Below are positions 25,201 through 35,046 of a stretch of 64,000 nt of DNA, one piece after another. The translations under genes were made by a program, and so were the position numbers. Location: the NCBI GenBank assembly GCA_005281725.1, contig SSBO01000012.1:24055618-24119617 (forward strand), given 5' to 3'. Every line of letters begins with the position of its first letter. Positions within the stretch are counted from its first letter, which is position 1. The DNA is from Wuchereria bancrofti (taxonomy: Eukaryota; Nematoda; Chromadorea; Rhabditida; Onchocercidae). Below the pieces are notes generated by a model. That model saw only the letters and a list, made by a program, of their open reading frames with translations, did not search any database and was not told the origin of the DNA.

Positions 25201-26896
25201 GATTTGACAGTAGATATACACGGACAACAATAATTACAACATGTTAGTGTTAAAAATTGGGCACTTTCCAGCCAGCCGGATTCGAACCAGCGACCTAAGG
25301 ATATCAGCTTGCACTCTACAGTCCTCCGCTCTACCAACTGAGCTATGGCTGGTCCCGCTAATGCTGAAATTTCCTCTTCCTATAAAGATCCTTACCTTAC
25401 AGCTGTGGTTTTTTTAATATTTTAATATCTACTTGCAAAGTAGAAAGTAGAAACCCATGTTATTATTTCTACAGAAAGACAGGCAGACAGGTGGGAGAGA
25501 AAGGTATGTTGTTCTCATGTCATTGACAATATATTCTTCTAGCAAGTGAACCCACTGGTAGTGACGTAACTAACATTACCTTGTCTTTGAGGACCCAAAC
25601 CATGGGCAGAGATACCATGCCCCAATGATGCAGGTGTCGCCGGTCGTTGCATTCCGTCTGAAATCAGTGGATACATCGGGGAAAGTGGTGGTAATAGCCG
25701 AATCAAATCCAGTGGTGCTAACTGAATCGTATTCCCGTTTGCTGCTACTCCGTTACCGCTACCTTAAACATACAACTAAATGGGACTGCCAAAAAGCCGG
25801 ATGCGAGCCTTAATCGAAAACAAGCCTTAATCACTACTATCAATTTCCCAGTACTTCGATCTAGTGGAATTTATTTCTTAATATATCTTAAAATAAAATT
25901 TAAAGGCTTCCTTCACATCTGATAAATTATTTCTTTTTCATGTTAAAAAAATAACTAACCAGAAGTATTATGTCGGGCAGATAAAGGTGACAATTGGGAA
26001 CCGGCATGAACAATCGCAGCTGCTTTCATCGCTTTTTCAAATATACATGTGGGAAGAGCTGACGGATATGGATGACGATCTGCTTCGTGAGCTATAAGAA
26101 AAACAAAGAAATGTTATGGAATTCATATTTTTTTGCTAATAACTTACAGTAAATTAATGCAAAAGTTGCATTTACAAATAATAATTAATCCTAATAAAGG
26201 ACATCATCGTATTGTTGAATAACTTAACGACAAAATTACTTATTGAGACAAGTCCTGGTGGTAGTGGAGGAATTTTCCATCCTGCAACATCAAGGAGAGT
26301 GGCGGGATCGACTGATATTCCGTGATTTGTTGTCTCAATTATCGATGGTACAAGATTGTGGCGGTCCTTATTGCTCTCAGCAGTCATTATTGAGCCATTT
26401 CGATCTTTTTTTCGTTTCTTCTTGTCAGCGTTTTTATCGCCACACCCCATTAATTCCGAAACACTAATCTTTCCTGTTCGTACGTTCTAAAGTAAATGAC
26501 TCATCATAATATTATAAGTCTGTATGAAATAAATTCAAATTAAATTTACACATTGCAGTCATTAGTTATTCTCATATTATGATAATTCAAATTGAATTCA
26601 TAACGTTTGATTTAGACAACAATCAGTTATATTACTATAGTTTATTTAATTTCCTTATAACGTATGGTATTAGCACTATGATATTTCATAGCTACTTTCT
26701 TCGATCAAATCAGATAACTTACGGTGGAAGAATTAATTCGTCCACGACGTTGAATTTCATCCAACAATGCGAGCTCTTCCACACTTAACGACATACGTAC
26801 CCTTTCCTTGCCACCAGTTAATTCATTGAAACTTACAGTTCGTGAAGGTGATGTATCTTGAACTATTGGTACAATGCACTTTTTGCTAGATGACAT
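19256..26896 (-). CDS. disl-2: DIS3-like 3'-5' exoribonuclease 2 (DIS3L2)
   Basis: DIS3L2 degrades uridylated RNAs in the cytoplasm without the exosome. Twenty-four in-phase exons give 1200 residues (26723-26896, 26240-26486, 25960-26091, 25580-25762, 24428-24633, 24100-24261, 23886-24023, 23672-23782, 23481-23590, 23209-23401, 22831-23066, 22600-22750, 22380-22517, 22209-22310, 21963-22139, 21760-21867, 21470-21589, 21224-21349, 20966-21094, 20704-20856, 20242-20400, 20039-20143, 19442-19612, 19256-19327). The RNB domain keeps all four catalytic aspartates in [11 protein letters not shown] (D699, D705, D707, D708), plus [31 protein letters not shown] and [11 protein letters not shown]. Cold-shock domains precede it ([24 protein letters not shown]) and an S1-like end follows ([15 protein letters not shown]). 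No PIN domain is present, so it is DIS3L2 rather than DIS3. The first ~330 residues are a low-complexity extension that human DIS3L2 (885 aa) lacks. An AG acceptor lies 7 nt before the start. Confidence 0.94.
25267..25352 (-). tRNA. tRNA-Tyr (GUA anticodon) with intron
   Basis: The 86-nt - strand sequence folds as a complete cloverleaf. The acceptor stem CCAGCCA pairs with TGGCTGG, the D-arm is GCTC/GAGC, the anticodon stem GAGGA/TCCTT, and the T-arm has loop TTCGAAT. The anticodon loop begins C-T-GTA, with GTA at about 25319-25317, giving Tyr. Between the stem halves lie 20 nt, meaning a 7-nt loop plus an intron of about 13 nt near the canonical 37/38 site, as expected for eukaryotic tRNA-Tyr. 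It lies inside disl-2 intron 4 on the same strand. Its A and B boxes are intact, so it should be an independent Pol III gene. Confidence 0.95.
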
Positions 26897-26964
26897 GATT
26901 CCTCTGTATTGTGTGTTGCGTTGCCACCTGTCTTATTATTGTCACTATGATATCGTTACTGTTA

Positions 26965-26995
26965 TTGCTGTTGTTGTTGTTGTTGTTGCTTGTTG
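26965..26995 (+). repeat. TTG trinucleotide microsatellite
   Basis: A run of GTT/TTG triplets begins about 70 nt upstream of the disl-2 start codon, probably within its promoter or 5' leader. Confidence 0.85.
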
Positions 26996-28088
26996 TTCCG
27001 GTATTATCGTGATGAATCGTTCTACAATTCTATTATTCATTTTACACAAATACTCAAATAACAAATGAAATGAAGCATTTCGCATATATATGCATTCATA
27101 CGTACTTATCTATTACACTCATATTATTAATCAAAAATTTTTCATTTTTTAAAATAATTAAATGAGGATGATGAACAGAGTGTTATATTAAGTGCAAAAA
27201 TATCCCAACTGAAATACCAATCACTCATCCCTCTCTTTCCTTCTTAATGCGCAGATGAACATCTTTCAAACCTGTTTTAACCTCTTTTTCACACAATAAC
27301 AGCTTCCTTCCTTTCTTATCAAGCTTATCCCTACCAACTTATAAACTTGTTATCAGAAATATCAACTAATGATAAGGAGATTATTAAAACGTTTATCCTA
27401 AGTATTGTATTCCATTTCGATTTCTTTGTTAAATAATACATGTAAAGATGATCACCACTGATAATTTGACTTATAATAAAACACGTACGTTTCTGTATGA
27501 TTGAATCAGCAAAACGTGTAAGAATGAAATTACGCAAATCTGTGCAAAAGAATATGTAACGATGTTTCTACATATATGAATTATAAACAGGAAAGAAATA
27601 AGAATATTAGAATTTAAAGCTAAACTATAAATTAAGTTTCTATTGTTAGCAATTGTTTACAATAATTATATCAAACAATTAACAATACCATAAGTAATTG
27701 ATTATTTGATCATCTTACACAATTTTCGGATTGCATAAAACATATAACAGGACGTAAAAGTAGTAATGCAACAGAAAAGTACACGTAACGCATATTTACA
27801 CGTAAGTAATCCCTGAACTACACTTTAAAAACGATAATTAGCAATGAACCAATCGCTATGATAACAGATAAACTGAATGGTATATTTGTGCCTGAACGTC
27901 ATGGCATGATCTCATGCTGTATGCAAATTAGTTGAACGGCGTACGTGCAATACTACAATTGCAACAATCCTTGAACATTCTGGAATTATATTCTCACGGG
28001 TTACTGTATTACCGTTCATTCTGAGAGAGGAATGTATTCCAGTATTACTGTACCCTGTATTCCATCTATTCCGGCGTTGTCAGTACAT

Positions 28089-28315
28089 TTCAGGGCTACT
28101 GTATCGTTTTTACACCTATTTCGCCGCAAAGTATGCTTTTACACCTACCGTACTTTGTTATTCTATCTATTTTGGTGATGAAATACAACTCCGGGATTAT
28201 TGTACATATTCAGGGCCACCGTATTGTTTTTGCATCTATATTACTGCAGAATATATTTTTATATTTACCGTATTTTGTTATTCCATCAGTCCCCGGATTA
28301 CTGTATATGTTTTAG
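28089..28315 (+). repeat. Degenerate ~120-bp tandem duplication
   Basis: The block starting TTCAGGGCTACTGTAT at 28089 is repeated in diverged form from 28209 (TTCAGGGCCACCGTAT). Both continue through similar TTTTTRCAYCTAT and TTTGTTATTC segments and a GGATTAYTGTA end. Shorter relatives of the ATTACTGTA motif occur upstream to about 27990, so the array may be older and longer. Confidence 0.7.
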
Positions 28316-28534
28316 TTGAAAAATATTCCTGGCTTACTCTTCGGGGTTTATTGTATATGCATGCATTTTAAGAAGTAACAATAATATTCCAAAATTACTA
28401 CTATATATGCTGTATGTGCTAAAGATGAATTGTTTGTAAACAACGATTGCATCGCTAGTTTGTTATGCATAATATTGCAGCATGCACTATGCATAATTAG
28501 CAACATATAAGACTTATTTACTTATTTATGTATT

Positions 28535-28564
28535 GTTTACTTACATATATATATGTAAGTAAAC
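28535..28564 (+). repeat. 30-bp perfect palindrome
   Basis: The arms GTTTACTTACATATA and TATATGTAAGTAAAC are exact reverse complements with no spacer. It could extrude as a cruciform or be a protein-binding site. No gene is adjacent. Confidence 0.9.
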
Positions 28565-28599
28565 ATGTAAACATTTTGTTATTTTAATTATGGTTATGA

Positions 28600-28626
28600 C
28601 ATTTTCATGCATATTGCATGAAAATG
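28600..28626 (+). repeat. Inverted repeat, 12-bp arms, 3-nt loop
   Basis: CATTTTCATGCA and TGCATGAAAATG flank TAT. It lies 35 bp after the perfect palindrome, and both could form hairpins. Confidence 0.9.
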
Positions 28627-30906
28627 CATGCAGGTAATCTAAACTAATGATAAGCCTTCTATTATTACTAAATAGATAATCTCTATTATTAGTTTAATAA
28701 TGAAAATTTCAAAGAATTCAAAAATGAGTTATCTTTTTGACTTTACCAAATTTGTGATTACTGTTTTCTATTTTTTTTTTTTTATTTCATAAAAGCTAAG
28801 TAAAACCTTCCGTGGAAATTCTTTCGCATTCTTCAATATTTCTTTTGCTGTTTTAGCATACGCCTGCGATCACGTAATAAACTAAACACCACTTTTTGTT
28901 GCAAAAAAAAAAAAGAGAAAAACTCATAAATCAAAAATTTTTTTCTATTATTCAGGAAGAAAGACAATGATTAAGATAATAAAACATATTAAATATATAT
29001 TAAAAAACGAAATTAGAGTTAAAGAAGAAAAGATAGCAAAATTAATTTAATCCTTATAAATTAAGAAAATAGGCCACAATAATAAGGTTTGACTGTCCAA
29101 ACTAACCTAGAAAATAGGTTCGATAAGAAGTCATTAAATTAAAGGTCATAAAGGCTCCTAATCTTTTTTCCATGCCATTTTTCATTTCTAAACTTCTTTT
29201 CAGTTTTAATTCTATTACTATCAGATTTACTATATTACCTTTCATTTACACATGGTAGATATTACGAATATTTTAAACTTTTCGCTTCTTTTTTCAGATT
29301 AAACAGCGACGATCAGCAATTTCAGCCATACAACCGAAATTCACTGCTTCAATCGCAGCAATAGTTGCTAATAGTTGAAAAATGTTTTTATTTGCAAGAA
29401 AAGTATATTCCTAAAATTTGCATTTCTGGCAAAAAGATACGCGCATCATTTTCCAAATTAATAATAAGCAATTCTAACAATATTTTAAAAAATATTGCAC
29501 ATTATAATTAATTTGTCAGAATAATTTAACGATAATGAATTTGAATTATAAAAAAGTACAGTACAATGCTACTTCTCTATTCCATTTGCTTGTATACTCG
29601 GATAATGATGTCAAATTCAGGAAAATACGGAAATGCTTCATGTTTCATAGTTCTTGATGATCTAATTTAGAAATTATAGAGCTCCTTAAATTAAAAAAAA
29701 ATCAAAGAAAAAAAAAGAAGACATTGTTTATCATTAGAAATGACAATATTTGGTAGTATTTCAAACGAATCATTAAATGCTTTGTCATTTATGTAATTCA
29801 TTATAGCATTTTATAGCAATAAATTCATAGTATTGGAATATTGGTATTTGTCAAATAAAATCCATTATATAATCCATCCGCATCATTTAAAATTATCATT
29901 TGAACAGTATCATTAATCGCTACTATTGCTTATCATTAGTTATCATCGTTTTATTATCAATTATCTTCAACAACAGTGGATTAGAGTTATTACTGTTAAT
30001 AAGTAATATCAATTTATTCGCTCTTATCATATTGATATCTTTAGCAGTACCATGGTATTACAAAAAATCAGATATTAACATTGCAACATAAACTAAATGC
30101 ATTTCTTCTACGGAATTCTCCCGTGCAAATATAGGATCGTGTTTTTAAAATTGAAATTCAAATTATTTAGTTTGATACTTGTGGAAGTAACAATAGTATA
30201 AGGACTAACCTAGTCTAGTGAAAACAAAAAAATTTAATGAGTTGAGATTGAAATTTACGGATGTGTTATGTTCAAATTTGAAGCAAACGTTTAACATTCA
30301 TTTTTGCAACTTACGTATTGTTAGTTTAGTATACACTTTATCTTGTACTCAACTTATCAAAGGTTATCTGATTAAAAAAACCGCGAAATTATTGTTATTC
30401 GCAAAATTGTAAGCATCGGTGATCATTTTATTTATTTCGAAGAAATCCTACCCACAAAGTTATCCAAAAAATTACTGTTTGCATATGCATATATCTCATC
30501 TATACTGCTACCAACTCAATTCATCCCTATGCAGTCCGTCACGCTATCACCTTTAACTGTCGTCTTTCCAAATTTTCGACTAAAGGAATATCGTGTATAT
30601 CGCATCACATCAGAGAGTAACGATTTCAAAAATCGCTATGCAAACAGATCATTTATTTTTGAACAATATCAGTGAAAAAAAAAGATAAAATTTAACTGAA
30701 AAAAAAAAACAAATGAAACAAATGAAATAAAGGTAGAAGTTAAAGGCTCAAAAAAGTCCACAATAAAAAGGAAAAACTCAGACTTTAAGTCACAATAATA
30801 AAAGTATTCAATTTTTTCTGATTTAATAATGCTTTTTTGCTAGAAAAAATGTATGTGTAGGAGTAAAGTCAAGGTAGCCATTAACTAGATAAAGTTACAC
30901 AAAAAA

Positions 30907-31610
30907 TTAGGTGGTAGCGGTTCTTTTGGCTTGCATAACTTCTTTCCGACTTGCATCCTGAAGTAGCTGAGTATCCACTTGATCAGCAGGCAACTGCACA
31001 TATCGTACCACGGACCCACGAATAAAGCAATTTTTGACGGAAAGCATATGCGGATACCGCTCCGAATCAGTCACTGAGATATCCGTCAGTTTCATGTTTA
31101 AGTACTGATCAACAGAGTGTAATGTACCGCAGATACTGTAATGAAAAGATCATATCTTTTAATTGTAACAACAGCACTACAAAAATTATCTATTTTGTTC
31201 CTCTTCCATAACTAATTCCAAAAACAATACAAAGCAAGCATTTCTTTCACTATTTCCAATAACTAGTTATTTCCTAGCTTTTAAAGAGGAACAAAATAAT
31301 TTGTCACTTCAGAAAGCTATAAAAATAATGAAATACTACTTCAATATCATTACAACTTACCTCAGATCATTCTTCAATTCCACCACCACATCTTTTCCAA
31401 CCAACGATTTGAAAAAAGAATAAAATAGCTGCAAAAATGAGATCTAAATGGAGTTTAACTTCCATTCTTTTCTTGTTATGTATTTACCCAAGTGTACAGA
31501 TTTTTATATAGATTGGTTTTCTTCCTCAACAGATTTTAAATGACATCTTGTATTTTTCTTCCTTCTATTCACCATAAAAAAGAAAGAAGAAAAAAAAAAA
31601 AACATACCAT
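30907..31610 (-). CDS. lsm-2: U6 snRNA-associated Sm-like protein LSm2
   Basis: LSm2 is a ring subunit shared by LSm2-8 (U6 snRNP, nuclear) and LSm1-7 (mRNA decapping, cytoplasmic). Three coding exons (31608-31610, 31361-31428, 30907-31135) give 99 residues; human LSm2 has 95. The sequence is almost the textbook family: LFYSFFKSLVGKDVVVELKN, then SICGTLHSVDQYLNMKLTDI (Sm1) and CFIRGSVVRYVQLPADQVDT (Sm2), with a short basic tail. The first coding exon carries only the ATG, followed directly by the GTATGT donor. That start is needed because exon 2 opens with the CTA codon for residue 2 of a complete LSm2. Confidence 0.96.
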
Positions 31611-32441
31611 TTCAACGAACAATTCTAACGCATGTCAAACAAGAAATGATACCCTGAAACTGCACTATCAACTATGATAACACTATTCAGTTTATGATAA
31701 TACCAAGTGCGTAGAATGGTTTTCTTTTTCGGAACAGTTCATTTTCCTTCAAAAATTTTCTACTGAAGGAACCTGAGACAAACTACATTCCTTCCTCCTC
31801 TCTATTTTTCTACTAGTATTTAAAAGAGTAGGCTCTCCAAATAAGATAATTTTTACTACTTCAGCTACTCCGACTATCCAACTCTTCAAAATCCTACAAA
31901 TAACACAAATCCATTACTTCGAATATACTAATGGTTATTTCGTGCTCTACCAAAGAGTGGAAGAAAACAGTAAAACGGAATAGCTAAAGTTAAACTCTTT
32001 CATTATGACCGCCAAAAGTTGCTACCATCAGAAATACATATCCGATACCAGATCTCACTGAACCGAAATAACAGAAGTCAGACATTTATGGTTATTTATT
32101 TAGCTTCTGCATTTGCAAACAAATGAATGCAAGATGCTATGTTTATGACACAAAAAAAAATAAGGAAAATAAAATATTGAAAGGAAGAAAAAACTATCAA
32201 GAAACATTTAAAATGCAATAAAATGAATAACAAACAACTTCTGTGATAGGGAGGAAAGGAAGATTACGAGAAAGTTTGAATCTATTATGCAAACAAAAAT
32301 TCCGTCTAATTTAATTCTCTAAATTCCATTCTTCTCCTCTCATTTTCATGACACGCTAACTGTAATCTGACAGATACATTTCATTAACCTTTATAATCAG
32401 GATGATGTACCTAGTACAAGTGTAAACAAATGAAGCTGTTG
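31611..32441. other. Intergenic region between TSEN34 and lsm-2
   Basis: About 0.8 kb of A+T-rich sequence between two - strand genes. No exon, RNA gene or notable repeat was seen. Confidence 0.55.
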
Positions 32442-35046
32442 TTATACATTCTGAGATCGCTGGGGTTTCCACCAGGAATATTCAATATAGTAAGGTGATA
32501 AAGTGTCAGGTGAAACAATAGCTAGTAAAACATGTTTCTTCACTTGAGAAGAAAGCCTTGAGAGAGCAATAAGATCTAAGAAAGATAAAGTATCTTGTGA
32601 ATCCACGCATTTCACTAACCACTTCGAATGATCCTGAAAAAAGTTTGAAAGTAAGAAAAATACTGATTTATCAACTATGAAGTAGAAAATGGCAGTAGTT
32701 AAAAAATATCCTAAATTATCTTAAAGCAATATTAGACAAAAGATAGCCTCAATGGATAAAAAATAAAGAGTAAAAGGATAGTAAAGATACTAACCTCACC
32801 AGGAGTAGATTCGTAAGCAAGATAATCACACCCGAACTTCAAACCACACGTCAAATAGTAACCTCTACGCCACAAATCACGAAATGTGTTTAGCCGAATT
32901 CGGAAAACCGAACTTTCAGGAAGCGGTGGCCCTTTCATTTCTTCATACGCTTCTTCACGAGTATCATCTGTAAATGACTTGTTCTGATTACAAAGAGATG
33001 GATCTTCCAACTTTTTATCAAAGTTCTCAACCACCATCTGCAGTCCGACCTCCATAAGTTTAAATTTCTCATCTTTACGCCTTTGAAAATAGAGAATTCA
33101 AGCACTATAAATTAGGAAATTCCAAATGAAAAACTAGCTCTTCCAATAAACAGCTTTAAGATTTAAGTGCTGGCAGTAGTATGACATGTCATACAACATG
33201 CAGAATCGTGTGAAAATACAACCTTTCTTCAGTTATATTTGAAGAAGATAGCCGTTAATGAGTAGGGAAAATGTTGTTCAAACAGACTCCATCGTAATAA
33301 TATGTGAACTAAAAAACTCGTGGTATTTTTAAAAGGTAGTAGGTTTAGTGTGAAATTAATGTTAAAACAATCTCACATAATGGGAGAAACCAAATATCTC
33401 CTTGCTTATGGGTGTTGTCATGCTCGGACAATTCCTTCACTGCATCGTCTATTTCGGAAGCTGTAACTTCCACATTAACAATATCACAGCGTCGAACCTA
33501 AAACACATTGAATGCATTGTTTTCAAAAGTTCTACTAATTATGTCAGTCTTAATTCATTGCATGAATATAACCGAAACACATGCAAACATAGCATGTGTT
33601 CTTTATGTTATTTAAAATTTTTCTCTTTTTTTGAGTGAGGATGTTGTTGTTCATGTTGAAAATGGTTCAAATGTTTAGATAAACGACTAAAGAGTTTAAT
33701 TTTTCATTAATGACATACATGCTGAAACGAACAAAACTTTTGACGCATGTCAAAAAAGAATTCCAAAATGCGTAAAACTGACTTTAATCATACTAAAACC
33801 ATAAAAATACAATCTCAAGATTGGAGGATATTAGCCTCAAAAACCTGCCAAACACCTCAAGATTTCAAAATAAAAGTTCTGTACAAAATTCGATTATGTA
33901 TACTCTATGGTACAAACGAAGCAACGTAATACAAATTCGATAAAGTGAATTATTTTATTTATCTGAATATGAATTTTAGTGTTGAAATTATTCTGTGATG
34001 AAAATTAATATCCTATAGGGGTAAGAAGAGAAGGAACAAATAAGTTTTGTTAATATATAAAATAAATAAAGAGTGCCATATCCAATCTGCCTTATATAAT
34101 TGCATTGAAAAAAAAAAAAAAAAAAACTTATCCACTACCTTAAGAGTTGCGGCTGTAGCTTCACTATTAGCCTGTCGTTTCAGCTTCTTTGCTTTCCGAC
34201 CTTTCGCCATCATCTCAGCTTTCTTCCTTAATGCTTCATCATCCAACCGTATAGAATGAGGTCTTGAAAGTTCGACATTACTTCTTCCAATAGGAATGTC
34301 TTCCGTATTACTTTTAAGTTGTACAACCTTTGCGAGCCCAAAAGATAACGTAATTAATGATCATAACAGCATAGATACAAATATGTCTCTTAATTATGAA
34401 GTTAAGTAAGTTTCTGGAATCATTCTAGTAATTAGTGGTATGTTTTTTTTGGTTTTATTCAAGGAAAGAAACAGTATTACTTTCAGTAGAATTAGAGAGA
34501 GGAAGTACTAACCATATTCACTAAGTACAGCCACTTGTTCCGGCATCAGAATAAATGGAGCTCCATATTTCCGAAGATCAGCGCGTGCATTAGGAGAAGT
34601 ACCATATGCTTCGGCGATAATACGGCATTCCCTCATTATCTGCTCCGCCACTTCAAAATTTATACAAATTTTGAGAAAATGCTTTTCAAAATGTTTGGAA
34701 AACAAGAACCAAACTTCACACCTGGTTAATGCCTTAGTGCTTAGCCTCGTATCTTAGTAGTTAGCTTTTGTTTCTTATCATCAATAAAAATTCGCGAAGA
34801 GTTTAACTTGAACTAATCATATATTTAATATGAGGGGTTCCTTACAGGAACTTTCCGTCCCACACATAACCTTTATGTATAAATTTACTAACCATTAACA
34901 TCAAACACAAGAAATTGTGAATTCAGATATTCGATTCGCACAGGTACACATTTCATCGAAACATCAAGTTTCTCATCTTTCGATGCAGAACACGTTTCCG
35001 TCACTGATGTCATTACTGCATGTTTATCCGCCGTTACTTCATTCAT
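32442..35046 (-). CDS. TSEN34: tRNA-splicing endonuclease catalytic subunit Sen34
   Basis: Sen34 cuts the 3' splice site of intron-containing pre-tRNAs in the TSEN complex. Six exons (34893-35046, 34529-34650, 34139-34327, 33391-33497, 32795-33080, 32442-32633) give about 349 residues. The N-terminal half has FILMPEQVAVL, as in human LMPEEARLL, followed by a Lys/Arg-rich linker. The nuclease domain has FRDLWRRGYYLT and LKFGCDYLAYESTPGE, and the catalytic triad is Y280, H288 and K319, with the same spacing (8 and 31 residues) as human Y247/H255/K286. An AG acceptor lies 6 nt before the ATG. One junction is doubtful: exon 2 runs open to 34513 in the conserved frame, but its good donor there does not match the phase of exon 3. 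The model uses a weaker donor after 34529 to keep frame. Confidence 0.88.

Larger units (their letters stand above)
26897..30906. other. 4-kb intergenic region upstream of disl-2
   Basis: This is the longest gene-free stretch. It holds a TTG microsatellite close to disl-2, a degenerate 120-bp tandem pair, two strong inverted repeats near 28.55 kb and A/T homopolymers. Short open frames, such as hydrophobic + strand ones near 29.9 and 30.2 kb, lack family similarity and plausible splice context, so none is called. The disl-2 promoter should lie at its left end. Confidence 0.6.

Noticed and set aside
29900..30091. Hydrophobic 63-codon + strand open frame
   Set aside because: It starts at a non-ATG codon, has Ile/Leu-rich composition expected of A+T-rich DNA, and shows no family similarity or supporting exons.
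26897..30906. Possible Wolbachia-derived or transposon insertion in the gene desert
   Set aside because: No bacterial-like open frames, transposase motifs, long terminal repeats or target-site duplications were visible by eye. A homology search would be decisive.
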